From: Paenimyroides aestuarii | Lineage (GTDB): Bacteria; Bacteroidota; Bacteroidia; Flavobacteriales; Flavobacteriaceae | Assembly: GCF_024628805.1 (NCBI RefSeq) | Contig: NZ_CP102382.1 | Coordinates: 1,612,001-1,676,000 of the forward strand | Length of the DNA stretch: 64,000 nt | Direction of reading: 5' to 3' | Part shown: in pieces, positions 8,758 to 17,887 of the stretch | Numbering within the stretch: position 1 is the stretch's first letter | Layout of the letters: each line of letters starts with the position of its first letter | Translations under genes and position numbers: made by a program | The notes under the pieces: generated by a model | Databases searched by the model: none | Told to the model about the DNA's origin: nothing | Seen by the model: the letters and a program-made list of their open reading frames with translations, nothing else

Positions 8758-9396
8758 CTAATCAAACGTACTTTTAACAGTAAAACCTAACGAAAAAACA
8801 AAATTAGAAAAATCTTTTGCGTTAGAAAAGTACCCATCACCATACGCATTTTGATAGCCAACCTTTCCTGTAACGAAAAATTGTATTGATTCTTTTTGAT
8901 CAATTTCAAGAAACTTTACAGAAACTTCAGCGAAAGGTGTTAATGTATAATAGCTGTCGTTCTTTAAACGGTTAGGTAACTGGATCGATATTCCCGTACC
9001 AGTATCAGGGTCATATTGTATCACTTCTTTTGACTGGTTCTTATTACGAAGTACATTCAATAGTAAACCGTTTGAAAGACCAAAACCTAATATAAGTTTA
9101 TCTGTATTCACAATATCGTATTGCAATGGAATACTGAATGAATAAATATTTATAAGTGTTCGATCAGTATCAAAACCGAAACCATCGTTAAATTTAGGAT
9201 TCACTGTAGAAAAATGTGCCCCAACAGAAAAAGCATCTGCAAAGAAATAACGTGCTGAAACATCTACACCTACTTTATGAGTAGCAAAATTAGGAATCGC
9301 GGATGCTCCAATAGTCACAGCTAAATCATTTTGTTGCGACTGGGTATACATTATCTGGTGAAATAAGACTGAAATAAGAAAAACAATATGTCTCAT
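8758..9396 (-). CDS. outer-membrane beta-barrel protein
   Basis: 212 residues from the internal ATG at 9396 (MRHIVFLISVLFHQIMYTQS), which gives a proper signal peptide; the longer 9450 start adds a non-signal extension. The mature chain has repeated beta-strand patterns (LAVTIGASAIPNF, VGVDVSARYFFADAFSVGAHF, SFSIPLQYDIV, ILGFGLSNGLLL, VFSLGFTVKSTFD) and ends with a C-terminal strand, consistent with a porin-like or OmpW/outer-membrane beta-barrel domain. It lies 57 bp downstream of a double-retropepsin gene on the same strand and is probably cotranscribed with it. Role unknown. Confidence 0.65.
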   Translation of the reverse strand: MRHIVFLISVLFHQIMYTQSQQNDLAVTIGASAIPNFATHKVGVDVSARYFFADAFSVGAHFSTVNPKFNDGFGFDTDRTLINIYSFSIPLQYDIVNTDKLILGFGLSNGLLLNVLRNKNQSKEVIQYDPDTGTGISIQLPNRLKNDSYYTLTPFAEVSVKFLEIDQKESIQFFVTGKVGYQNAYGDGYFSNAKDFSNFVFSLGFTVKSTFD

Positions 9397-9453
9397 CAAT
9401 TTAGTTTGTAAGTTTGAAAATATTAGCTGAGAGATTATGAATGTGTTCAAAGA

Positions 9454-10614
9454 CTATCTATTTTTTTTAGTCAAACTGAAGTTTAGTTGTTCTCTGTTTG
9501 ATTTAATAGTTACATTGATATTATCTTGCTCTAAGATATTTTGTTTTATACGGCAATAATCTTCATCGCTTAAAATATCTATTGACTCTCCATTGATTTT
9601 AATTACCTGATCACCATACTTGATTCCCGAATTTGATTTATCCCACAGAAAGCAAACTGACAACTGATTCTTTTCATTCAGGCAGAAATTCATATCGAAA
9701 TTTTTCAAAGAATTGAATACCACCGATTCTTTTTGTGAATCCAAGTATAGCTTATTCTCCGAAAAATTAAAGATTGTAGTAACTCCATTAATAAACTTTG
9801 AACCTATAATAGGTTTATCTTTTGATATTAAAGTAGGTAGGTTTTTAAAAGATATTCCTTGTAAAGTAAATTCTTCTACATAAATCAAAGCTGTTGTTCT
9901 CCTATCTTCTCCATTTATGGTTATATTGATACCTTCTACTGTAATTTTTTTTTGCTTTTTAAACTTGCTACTTTTTATAAAATCATTATTCAACTCTAAA
10001 TACGAAGTGCTTCCTGTATCTATTAAAACCCACTGTTTTTTATTATCTAAAGAGATTTCTATTAAAGGCAACAGTTTATTATAATATTCGATATCAATTC
10101 CAGAACTACTAAAAGCTGGAATGAAAGGTTCTTTTGAAGAAGTGACTTTACCATTAGAAGGTTCTAATTTCCAATTTGCCAACTTTAATAAATTTGCGCC
10201 AATAATACCGTCTATTTTTCTACAAGACTGATTTTGAAAAGAAGACAGATCTGCTACTGCGCATACAATTTTTTCAAAATTAAAATCATTAAAACGGATA
10301 TCTGTCAAGATTAGACTGCTATCCGTTGTTGTACCTGTAGGGTCTTCCAATGAAATTTTATTGTCGCTTCCCTTATTACTTACAAGTTCCTTTGACAAAA
10401 CAGTAATCATTGCTCCTGTATCATACAAAAACAACCTCTCTTTACCATCAATACTGCCTTTCATAAAAATCCAACCGTCTTCTAAAAAAATACCAGAAAT
10501 ATTAGTACTTTTTACTGTAGCAGACAATTTGCCAGAATAAATCAACTCACTAGCGTTCTGAGCCTTTAATTTTATACAAAAAAACATTAATAATAAAACA
10601 AAAAACTTCTTCAT
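9454..10614 (-). CDS. exported retropepsin-like aspartic protease with C-terminal PDZ
   Basis: 386 residues from ATG at 10614 (MKKFFVLLLMFFCIKLKAQN, a Sec signal). Two aspartic protease motifs occur: LFLYDTGAMITVLS (Asp65-Thr-Gly) and VLIDTGSTSYLEL (Asp199-Thr-Gly), each followed by a hydrophobic-hydrophobic-Gly motif (GIIGANLL near 136; PIIGSKFINGV). So this is a tandem, single-chain pair of retropepsin folds, in contrast to viral homodimers. Residues about 315-386 (NSGIKYGDQVIKINGESI, then NVTIKSNREQLNFSL) form a PDZ-like domain. The family is common in Bacteroidota as periplasmic or surface aspartyl proteases. It lies between a barrel gene and a 129-residue protein gene on the same strand. 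Confidence 0.82.
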   Translation of the reverse strand: MKKFFVLLLMFFCIKLKAQNASELIYSGKLSATVKSTNISGIFLEDGWIFMKGSIDGKERLFLYDTGAMITVLSKELVSNKGSDNKISLEDPTGTTTDSSLILTDIRFNDFNFEKIVCAVADLSSFQNQSCRKIDGIIGANLLKLANWKLEPSNGKVTSSKEPFIPAFSSSGIDIEYYNKLLPLIEISLDNKKQWVLIDTGSTSYLELNNDFIKSSKFKKQKKITVEGINITINGEDRRTTALIYVEEFTLQGISFKNLPTLISKDKPIIGSKFINGVTTIFNFSENKLYLDSQKESVVFNSLKNFDMNFCLNEKNQLSVCFLWDKSNSGIKYGDQVIKINGESIDILSDEDYCRIKQNILEQDNINVTIKSNREQLNFSLTKKNR

Positions 10615-10685
10615 AGTAATAAAATTAGAAAAAGTGTTCCATAAAAAATGATGAAACACTTTTTTGTATAAAAATTAATTTATAA

Positions 10686-11075
10686 TTAAAGTGGTATTGT
10701 ATAACTTACACCAATGTAGTATTTATTGATGTGTACAGGTTCACCCGGTGTCCAAGTTCCGCTCCCTTCTGCAATAACTCGGGTTCTACGTTTTGAAGCC
10801 AAAGGAGCATTATAGGTTTCAGGAGTAGTTAACCTAATTTCTAATTTGTAATCAAATCCTATTGCAATTCCCAATCCTTGCTGATCCACTATTTCTTGAG
10901 GCATTTCCTTGAAATAGGCAATCTGGTCTTCATTTAATTTAAAATTTGAAAGTCCCCACTCTCTAAAATTAAATTGAATTTCTTTCAATTGGTTTCTAAA
11001 TTCAGCTTCAGGAAGGGATTCTAATTCTCTTCTTTTTAATTCTACACCTTCTTGTGTTAGTGGTACTTTTTGCAT
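10686..11075 (-). CDS. 129-aa protein of unknown function, two-part architecture
   Basis: No signal peptide or membrane helix. Residues 1-75 are strongly helical and charged (KVPLTQEGVELKRRELESLP, then FRNQLKEIQFNFREWGLSNF); from Gly about 69 onward the chain becomes beta-like (GIAIGFDYKLEIRLTTP, ASKRRTRVIAEGSGTWTPG, NKYYIGVSYTIPL). That helical-leader/beta-tail layout recalls peptides with long leaders, but no cleavage motif (GG) is clear and no maturation enzyme other than the adjacent aspartic protease is present. The gap to the protease gene is 71 bp, same strand. It could be a substrate, a chaperone or an unrelated protein; I do not recognise it. Confidence 0.55.
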   Translation of the reverse strand: MQKVPLTQEGVELKRRELESLPEAEFRNQLKEIQFNFREWGLSNFKLNEDQIAYFKEMPQEIVDQQGLGIAIGFDYKLEIRLTTPETYNAPLASKRRTRVIAEGSGTWTPGEPVHINKYYIGVSYTIPL

Positions 11076-11310
11076 AATAAAATGTTTAAAAATTTAATTA
11101 TCAACAATATACATTTTTTAAAATGATAATAACCTATTTAACAGTAACAATTAACATGATTATAACATTTTACTTACACTAAACACATCTGCTACAATTA
11201 GTAAATATGACTAAGGAGCTCTATTTTATAATACTCCTAAAATTGAGACAACAATTTGATATGGAAATTAACAAAAAAAATAATTAATTTTAAATTTTAA
11301 AACAAACCCC

Positions 11311-11805
11311 ATGAAACACCTTATTTCCCTCTTTTTTCTTGCAACATTTACCTTTTGCGGTTCTAACAAGAACGAGTTTCACGATACTTCAGCAGCCAAT
11401 AAAGAATGGTATCTGGTTACAAAAGTGGTAGATGGCGATACTTTTTGGGTGGATAACGGCACATCGAAAGGAATAAAAATTCGGTTGACAGGAATAGATG
11501 CGCCCGAATCGCAAAAACGTTGGAAAAGAGAAGAAGGTTATTACGGAAAAGAATCGAAAGCCTATTTAACCCAGTTGATAAAAGGAAAAAAAGTTCGTTT
11601 AGAAACAGATATTGATTCTTTAGACCGATACGGTAGAACGTTGTCTTATGTGTATTTAGAAGACAACACGTTTGTAAATGCCATTATGATAAAAGAAGGT
11701 TACGCCGTAATAATGACCGTGCCACCCAATGTGCAACACGCCGACTATTTTTTCAAACTACAAAAAGAGGCACGTGAAAATAATCGCGGATTATGGAAGC
11801 AATAA
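11311..11805 (+). CDS. thermonuclease (SNase-like) lipoprotein/secreted nuclease
   Basis: A 164-residue protein with an N-terminal signal (MKHLISLFFLATFTFCGSN) whose Cys16 could be lipidated under the loose Bacteroidota lipobox. The SNase fold shows VVDGDTFWV (metal-binding Asp), KIRLTGIDAPES (catalytic Arg and Asp), and DRYGRTLSYVYL with the second catalytic Arg. It ends NNRGLWKQ, a usual end for the family. The enzyme hydrolyses DNA and RNA in a calcium-dependent way, here outside the inner membrane. It is a monocistronic gene with a 235-bp leader region. Confidence 0.88.
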   Translation: MKHLISLFFLATFTFCGSNKNEFHDTSAANKEWYLVTKVVDGDTFWVDNGTSKGIKIRLTGIDAPESQKRWKREEGYYGKESKAYLTQLIKGKKVRLETDIDSLDRYGRTLSYVYLEDNTFVNAIMIKEGYAVIMTVPPNVQHADYFFKLQKEARENNRGLWKQ

Positions 11806-11869
11806 CCAAAATGAAATATATACAATTATGATTGTCAGCTGTTGATAAGGATGTTTTTTAACCTATAAT

Positions 11870-11975
11870 GTGTCATTCCGAGGAACGAGCAATCTCTTTA
11901 ATAATCCTGAGATTGCTACGCCAGTTCGCAAGCTCCGGTCTTCATTACACTTCGTTACTTTCAGAATGGCAAAGT
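11870..11975. repeat. dispersed palindromic repeat, GTCATTCCGAGG family
   Basis: Begins GTCATTCCGAGGAACGAG and contains GCAATCTC...GAGATTGC. Its far end, read on the other strand, again starts CATTCTGA followed by an AGTAACGAAG stretch, so the unit is an imperfect inverted repeat of about 105 bp. Related half-units occur at 24708 and throughout 35.3-41.9 kb. Sequences of this type are, as I recall, dispersed in many flavobacterial genomes. The rest of the 11806-12240 gap holds the next repeat and no gene. Confidence 0.6.
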
Positions 11976-12055
11976 TATAATTATGCCAAATATTGGATAT
12001 TTAGAAAGCTATCCTATATTATCAAGTATAAATTATTCATTGATTTGTTTTTTTG

Positions 12056-12208
12056 CCACAGATACACAGATCTTATTCAACATATTAAAGTTATTAATAG
12101 TTAAAATTTCACAGATTTTGAATGCGTTGCATTCAATAAGTTGCTTAATTTTTATGATTTGTTTAGAATATTGTTTAGAATAAGGCATAAAAATCTGTGC
12201 ATCTGTGG
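12056..12208. repeat. CCACAGATACACAGAT inverted-repeat element
   Basis: CCACAGATACACAGAT (12056-12071) and ATCTGTGCATCTGTGG (12193-12208) are 16-bp inverted repeats with one mismatch, 121 bp apart, enclosing AT-rich DNA without a supported gene. A decayed relative lies at 47518-47600. This looks like a small non-coding dispersed element of the MITE type. Confidence 0.55.
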
Positions 12209-12240
12209 AATTTTACAGTACCTTTTTGGGTTAAGCAAAA

Positions 12241-14025
12241 AAGAGGCTGTCCAAAAAGGGCAGTCTTTTTTTTATGCGGCTAATTTTTGATAGTGAAAAT
12301 TTTGATGATTATTTTTAGTTGAAGAAAATTCTTGATGCTTAAAAATGAAAATTTCAATTTCAAAAATCATTTTTGAACCTCGTTTTGCGGTTTTTACAAC
12401 AATTTTCTTAGAAGTCGCTCCTTTAGCCACCATTTTTCTAAAATTATGTCCAAGAGCCATCAGTAGAAATTCTAATTCTACTTTTTCTAATCCTTTGAAT
12501 GTAAATCTGTTAAATTTATTATTGCTTTTGAGTTGACCAAAGACAGCTTCTACTTCTATCGGGCGTTTGCTTCGGTGTTTTAAACCTTCTTCGCTAGTTA
12601 ATAATGTTTTAGCCTGTGGTTTTAATTCATTTAATCGGTGGTTGACTTCTATTTTTCGGTTGCCTTTTGCATTGAAACATTCCCTCGAAGCGGACAATTG
12701 TTGCAGTTTTTAGCTTGATAATAAGACACTTGCGATTCGTATCCGTTGCTCGAAATTCGTTTGCCTTTGCCTATATTTTCCATTCGTTGACCCATCGAAA
12801 ACGTAAAAATCTTGTTCTTGGTTATAGAATAAATTCTGAACCAAAAACGGATTGTTTTCCATCTTCTTTTTCTGTTCTGCATGAAAATAATTATACTTCA
12901 CATACGCTGTAACGCTCTTATTTTCAAGCATTTCGTAATTCTCCTCACTTCCGTATCCTGCATCGGCAACACACTTCTTTGCTTTGTTTTTTGTAAGCAT
13001 TTTCAAAACCTTCCAAATGAGATTCTAAAGTGGTGGTGTCACCAGGTTTTTGATGGATAGAGATGTGTGTAAAAATGGTTTTTCAGTTGAAATCTGCGTA
13101 TTATAAGCCGGTTTAAGCTGTCCGTTTTTCATGTGATCTTCCTTCATCCGCATAAAAGTAGCGTCGGGGTCGGTTTTGCTGTAAGAATTCCTATCGCTAA
13201 GTTTCTAGGTCTTTTTCGTATTTTTCTAATTTTGGAAGATGCTCATCCTGAAGTTTTTGTAGCTCTTTTGCCTGTTTTTTGGTAGGTTCTTTTAGTTTTT
13301 TGTTCAATTCAGATAACTTCTCTTTTAGTTCTTCGGAATTGATTTTTTTGGGCAGTTCTTCCTTGTTAAGTTCTTGATTATCTGATTGAATACTGTTTTC
13401 AATATCTGAAAGAATCGTATTGATTTTAACTTCTAATTTTTCTTTGTACTTTTCCACAGAACCCCGCCAAACGAAGGTGTATTTATTGGATTTTGCCTCA
13501 ATTTTTGTGCCGTCAATATACTGAATATCAAGGCTGATGTAGCCCAATTCTACAGCATTTTCACCACTTCGGCAAACAAATCTTTGATTTTCTCCTTCAA
13601 AATTTTCCCTCTAAATTCGTTGATGGTTCTAAAATTTGGCGTAGAATTTCCCGAAATGTACATAAAATGAATGTTTTCGGTAAGGCTTTGGCGATTTTTC
13701 TACACGAATAAATGTTGGACAAATAGCTGTAAAACAACACTTTAATCATCATTCTCGGATGATATGCAGAGCAACCTCCGCCTAAGTAAAGATTTGTAAT
13801 ATCGCTGATATCCAATTGATTAACCACCGAATCCACCAACCGAACGGGGTGGTCTTCTGGAATCAAATCAAAAATATTGATAGGGAAAAGTTCTGGAGAG
13901 TTGCCTGTTTGATTTTTAAATGTTACCTTAGCCATAGTTGGGTTTTTTGTTCAACTCTAAAATACGAATTTTTTAGAGAAAACACAACAAAAAAAGGGCT
14001 GCCCAAACTTTTTGGACAGCCTCTT
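12241..14025 (-). mobile_element. IS1182-family element, decayed copy
   Basis: About 1785 bp bounded by AAGAGGCTGTCCAAAAAG at the left and its near complement CTTTTTGGACAGCCTCTT at the right. It is almost identical over most of its length to the intact copy at 61242-63031, in the same orientation. The transposase frame is broken by several small indels. No convincing target-site duplication flanks it. It lies 5 bp from the stop codon of the BON-LysM gene. Confidence 0.88.
12272..13935 (-). pseudogene. IS1182-family transposase, multiply frameshifted
   Basis: Compared with the intact 556-residue copy (61271-62941), the frame is split into at least five pieces. Small losses are seen near 13547 (CTACAGC versus CTACCAGC), 13197 (CTAAGTTTC versus CCTAAAGTTTC), 12797 (a loss around TCGAAAACG) and 12684 (CCCTCG versus CCCCTCG). 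There is an indel at about 12970 and loss of a G near 13684 (GTAAGGC versus GTAAGGGC). Most are in short homopolymers. Two patches (about 12600-12660 and 13000-13070) differ at many positions while the flanks are near-identical, suggesting mosaic exchange with another copy. It cannot make a functional transposase. Confidence 0.9.
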
Positions 14026-14030
14026 GTAGT

Positions 14031-14489
14031 TTATAAATTTGGTATTCTTAAAACCTGACCCGGATATATTTTATCAGGATGACTTAACATGGGTTTATTT
14101 GCTTCAAAAATGGTGTTGTACTTGTTGGCATCGCCATAAAATTCTTTTGAAATTTTTGATAAAGTATCACCGCTTTCAACTGTGTAAAACTGTGCTTGCA
14201 TCATCGGTACCATCACAATCATTAAGTTTTGAACCTGATCCACACCTTCCACATTTCCAAGAGCCAAAATAATTTTTTCAGCGTCTTCCTGCGAAGCTAC
14301 TTCTCCTTCCACTTTCACGTCGTCTTCCGTTACCGAAATTTTTAAGCGGTTGTATGCCAAACCTAGTTGTTTCACATAGTCTAACAAAGCTTGTGCCTGC
14401 AAGTTGTGCTTTTCTTCAGCAGGAGCTTCTTCTTCTTTTTTGCCAAAAATTTTAGCGCCCTTTTCTTTAATAAATGAAAATAATCCCAT
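14031..14489 (-). CDS. lysM: BON-LysM protein (Kbp/YgaU-like, named LysM)
   Basis: A 152-residue cytosolic or periplasm-peripheral protein. MGLFSFIKEKGAKIFGKKE is a basic amphipathic start, not a signal peptide. A BON domain spans about residues 30-98 (LKISVTEDDVKVEGEVASQE, GNVEGVDQVQNL), then LysM at about 101-152 (YTVESGDTLSKISKEFYGDA, YPGQVLRIP). The same two-domain order and length as E. coli Kbp (YgaU), a potassium-binding stress protein. The stop codon lies 5 bp from the end of the decayed IS1182 copy, which supplies a hairpin that could terminate this gene. Confidence 0.85.
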   Translation of the reverse strand: MGLFSFIKEKGAKIFGKKEEEAPAEEKHNLQAQALLDYVKQLGLAYNRLKISVTEDDVKVEGEVASQEDAEKIILALGNVEGVDQVQNLMIVMVPMMQAQFYTVESGDTLSKISKEFYGDANKYNTIFEANKPMLSHPDKIYPGQVLRIPNL

Positions 14490-14672
14490 ATCTGTTTTTA
14501 ATTTTTAAATTTATATAAATGTAGTAAAAATTTGAAACATTAAAAAAAACGAGCGCTATTTATTACTCTAACCTTTTTAAAACAACATAAACATATTACT
14601 GCACCATATTCAAAATTGTATAATTATCGTACTTTACAATTTTCTAATCACCCACAACTCAAAACAATTTAG

Positions 14673-14680
14673 TATCTTCG
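14673..14680 (+). promoter_or_regulatory. -7-like box upstream of the S46 peptidase
   Basis: TATCTTCG matches the TAnnTTTG consensus at all but one fixed position, 26 bp before the start codon of the S46 peptidase. No TTG at the usual -33 distance stands out. Confidence 0.4.
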
Positions 14681-14706
14681 CATTCAGATCATAAATCAGC
14701 AAAATA

Positions 14707-16863
14707 ATGAAAAAATTAAGCTTATTTCTTTCTTTGTTTATGCTTGCCATGCCTTTGGGTATGTTTGCAAACGAAGGAATGTGGTTTTTAATGTTCATTG
14801 AACGATTAAATTACCGCGATATGCAAAAAATGGGGCTGCAATTAACGCCCGAAGAAATTTATAGTATCAACAACCATTCATTAAAAGATGCCATTGTGCA
14901 GTTTGATGGCGGTTGTACAGCAGAAATCATTTCAGATCAAGGTTTGGTTTTAACCAATCACCACTGTGGTTACGATAAAATTGCAGAGCTTTCCACACCA
15001 CAAGACGATATTTTAACCAACGGTTTCTGGGCAAAAACAAAAGCAGAAGAACGCAAACCTAAAGATATTTCGGTGCGCTTCTTTGTGCGAATGGACGATG
15101 TTTCTAAACGCATTTTGGGCGTGGTAAACAAAAACATGACCGAAGCCGAGCGTGAAAAAGCAATCAACCAAGAAATTGCAAAAATTGAAAAAGAAAACAA
15201 CGAAGGCGGTAAATACACCGTATCGGTTCGTTCGTTTTTTCAAGGAAATGAATATTATTATTTTGTGTATCAAGATTATACCGATGTGCGTTTAGTGGGA
15301 ACACCACCTGCATCTATTGGGAAGTTTGGTGGAGACACCGATAACTGGGAATGGCCACGCCACACTGGTGATTTTTCAATGTTTCGTGTATATGCCGATG
15401 CCAACGGAAATCCTGCAGAATATTCAAAAAACAATGTGCCTTTAAAACCTAAACACTTCTTGCCGATTAATATCCAAGGTTTAAAAGAAGGTGATTTTTC
15501 TATGATTTTGGGTTATCCAGGAAGAACCAATCGTTGGATGCCGGCAGAAGGTATTCAGCAAAATGTAGAATTTTCATATCCGGCTTGGGTTGAAGGATCT
15601 CGTTTAGGTTTAGATGTCATGAAAAAATACATGGACAAAAGCGATGAAGTTCGTTTGGCGTATGCAAGTAAATATGCAGGTGTTGCCAATTATTGGAAAA
15701 ACCGTCAAGGAATGATTGATGCGTTAACCGCTCAGAAAACCGCCGACACCAAACGCAAAAACGAAGCAAAATTCAACAAATGGGCCAACAAGAAAAAGAA
15801 TAAAGACGAATACGGAAACGTAATTGCCGATATCAATGCCTATTATGCAGCAACAAACGAAAAAGCACGTCATGATAATTATTTAATGACGGTTTTGCGC
15901 ACGTCTAATTTAGCTACAATTCCTTATAGTTTTGGAAATGCATTGATTCAATATGCCAATGAAAACGAAGCAAAACGCGCAGAAATGCGTCCAAGATTAG
16001 AGGAAGCAATTAACGATGTTTACAAAGAATTTCACAGTCCGTTAGAAGCAGAAATGTTGGCGCGCCAATTAAATTTATATGCTACAAAATCAAAAGGTTA
16101 TGCTGTGGCACCGTATGTGAAATCGTTAGGAGAAAAAAATAATTACGATTACACAAAGCTTGTTAATAAAGCATTAGAAGGAAGCGTGTTTTCATCAAAA
16201 GATTTATTGATGAAGTATTTGAAAAATCCAGATAAATCAATGATTGAGAATGATGAGTTGTTCAAAATTTCTGGCGATTTATTAACGAAATACCGCGAAC
16301 AACCGGCAAATTTAGCGCCGTTGAAAGAAAAATACGATGTGGCGTTCCGCAAATTGGTTGCAGGTTTACGCGAAGCTAATCCAAAAGTAAAATACTATCC
16401 AGATGCAAACTCAACATTGCGTTTAACTTATGGAAAAGTAATTGATTTACCACGCCGTGCAGACCGTCCGAACGATGCTACCGACAACTGGTACACTACT
16501 TTAAAGGGAACCATTGCAAAGCACAAAGCAGGCGATGAAGAGTTTGAAAACCCACAACGATTAATTGATTTGTACAACGCAAAAGATTACGGACAATATG
16601 CCGATGAAAACGGCGAACTAATTGTAAACTTTTTAACCGATCACGATATTACAGGTGGTAACTCTGGTTCACCGGTTCTAAACGGAAAAGGCGAGTTGAT
16701 TGGTTTGGCTTTCGATGGTAACATTGAAGCGATGGCAGGCGATGTGATTTTTGATCCTAAATTACAGCGCACCATAAACGTTGATGCACGTTATATTTTG
16801 TTTATCATTGATAAATATGCAGGTGCAACCAACTTAATTAATGAATTAAAGATTATTAAATAG
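14707..16863 (+). CDS. S46 family dipeptidyl-peptidase, DPP7-like
   Basis: 718 residues, signal peptide MKKLSLFLSLFMLAMPLGMFA. Periplasmic serine exopeptidase that releases dipeptides from peptide N-termini, used by asaccharolytic Bacteroidota to live on peptides. Catalytic His in LTNHHCGYD (His85/86), the long insert with GDTDNWEWPRHTGDFS that binds the free N-terminus, and catalytic Ser653 in TGGNSGSPV. Eighteen residues after the serine stands Gly671 (LAFDGNIEAM). At the equivalent place DPP11 has an arginine that selects Asp/Glu, so Gly predicts DPP7-like preference for hydrophobic P1 residues (family knowledge, not tested). A strong terminator follows; the gene is monocistronic. Confidence 0.92.
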   Translation: MKKLSLFLSLFMLAMPLGMFANEGMWFLMFIERLNYRDMQKMGLQLTPEEIYSINNHSLKDAIVQFDGGCTAEIISDQGLVLTNHHCGYDKIAELSTPQDDILTNGFWAKTKAEERKPKDISVRFFVRMDDVSKRILGVVNKNMTEAEREKAINQEIAKIEKENNEGGKYTVSVRSFFQGNEYYYFVYQDYTDVRLVGTPPASIGKFGGDTDNWEWPRHTGDFSMFRVYADANGNPAEYSKNNVPLKPKHFLPINIQGLKEGDFSMILGYPGRTNRWMPAEGIQQNVEFSYPAWVEGSRLGLDVMKKYMDKSDEVRLAYASKYAGVANYWKNRQGMIDALTAQKTADTKRKNEAKFNKWANKKKNKDEYGNVIADINAYYAATNEKARHDNYLMTVLRTSNLATIPYSFGNALIQYANENEAKRAEMRPRLEEAINDVYKEFHSPLEAEMLARQLNLYATKSKGYAVAPYVKSLGEKNNYDYTKLVNKALEGSVFSSKDLLMKYLKNPDKSMIENDELFKISGDLLTKYREQPANLAPLKEKYDVAFRKLVAGLREANPKVKYYPDANSTLRLTYGKVIDLPRRADRPNDATDNWYTTLKGTIAKHKAGDEEFENPQRLIDLYNAKDYGQYADENGELIVNFLTDHDITGGNSGSPVLNGKGELIGLAFDGNIEAMAGDVIFDPKLQRTINVDARYILFIIDKYAGATNLINELKIIK

Positions 16864-16886
16864 TCTGAATTGATTAATAATTTAAT

Positions 16887-16923
16887 AACCCCAACGGAGT
16901 TTTAACGCTGTTGGGGTTTTTTA
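16887..16923 (+). terminator. terminator after the S46 peptidase
   Basis: AACCCCAAC pairs with GTTGGGGTT, followed by a run of T. A GC-rich stem in AT-rich surroundings makes this one of the clearest terminators in the window. Confidence 0.85.
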
Positions 16924-16966
16924 TTTGAATACAAAGTGTTTTTTATTATATTTACAAAAATTATAT

Positions 16967-17885
16967 TGAAGTGATTTAAACTTTTATTTTATTAAATTTT
17001 CTTAGAGCAATTACTATGAATGCTAAATAATTAAAGCCTAGCCAACTTATAACTGTTGTGTCGAATCTATTTAATATGGATCTAAAACTATCCATCCAAG
17101 CATTTGTTCTTTCTATTTTATATCTCTCATTATAAAGTTCTTGGTCAAAATATTCATCTCTATCTGTATCGCCATTTCTTTTATTGAAACAAATATTTGC
17201 ATGTATTTCTTTTTTCTCACAACACAACCTAAATTCTTTAGAATCAAAGCCCGCATCAGCATTTAAAAAAAGTCCTTCAACTGGAATTTTTGCTTGCTCT
17301 AAAGTTCCCGTTATCACTTCAAACTGAACTTCTATGTTAAAAAGATCGTTATGATTACCAGCTACTGGCTCTGAAATGGCTAATGGAATTCCTTGTTTGT
17401 CGCTTAAATACAATGAGTTAGTGGTTTTACGTTTCTTTCTACCTTGATATTCTACTTCTTCACCACCCCTAATTGCAGAGGTATGACTACCATCAAAATC
17501 TACATTCGAAAGGTCTAATTTTGATTTGTTTTTTTCTAAAATGCTTGTCCAGATTTTTTTTAAAATATCTGCCTTACACCATTTTCGATAATGATAATAA
17601 ACCGATTCCCAACTTAATACATTTTCTTCAAATAATGCCTTAACTGGAAGTTGATGCCATTGAACTCCTGTTTTAAGTTTGTAAAGTACAGCATTTACTA
17701 TTTCTTCCAAAGGAACTGTTGCCTGAAAACCTCGTTTTGCTAATGGTAAATAAGGTACTATTTCTTTTTTTATTATATCTTTGTTCAGTACACTGTACAT
17801 AAGGGTTGATTTTGAAATGAATATGTTTTGCAACACAAATTTCGTCAACCCTTTATTATTTACAAAATAAGTTTAAATCAATTCA
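16967..17885 (-). mobile_element. IS5-family insertion sequence
   Basis: About 919 bp with terminal inverted repeats TGAAGTGATTTAAACTT (left, 16967-16983) and the complement of TGAATTGATTTAAACTT (right, 17869-17885), one mismatch in 17. The single transposase gene fills the element. I could not identify a clean target duplication, so the exact ends are uncertain by a few bases. The right end stops 2 bp before the start codon of the next gene. Confidence 0.75.
16976..17800 (-). CDS. IS5-family transposase
   Basis: 274 residues from ATG at 17800 (MYSVLNKDIIKKEIVPYLP); a longer frame from 17848 has no added support. N-terminal DUF4096-like helical part (VNAVLYKLKTGVQWHQLPVK, WESVYYHYRKW), then the DDE core: Asp in NVDFDGSHTSAIRGG, Asp in LNADAGFDSKEF, and Glu in ERYKIERTNAWMDSFRSILN near the end. 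The frame is uninterrupted, so it may be active. It is encoded opposite to the lipoprotein gene that follows the element. Confidence 0.9.
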   Translation of the reverse strand: MYSVLNKDIIKKEIVPYLPLAKRGFQATVPLEEIVNAVLYKLKTGVQWHQLPVKALFEENVLSWESVYYHYRKWCKADILKKIWTSILEKNKSKLDLSNVDFDGSHTSAIRGGEEVEYQGRKKRKTTNSLYLSDKQGIPLAISEPVAGNHNDLFNIEVQFEVITGTLEQAKIPVEGLFLNADAGFDSKEFRLCCEKKEIHANICFNKRNGDTDRDEYFDQELYNERYKIERTNAWMDSFRSILNRFDTTVISWLGFNYLAFIVIALRKFNKIKV

Positions 17886-17887
17886 TT

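Noticed and set aside
11868..12183. Small frames starting CHSEERAISL and MPNIGYLESY
   Set aside because: They are translations of the dispersed repeat and its neighbour, not genes.
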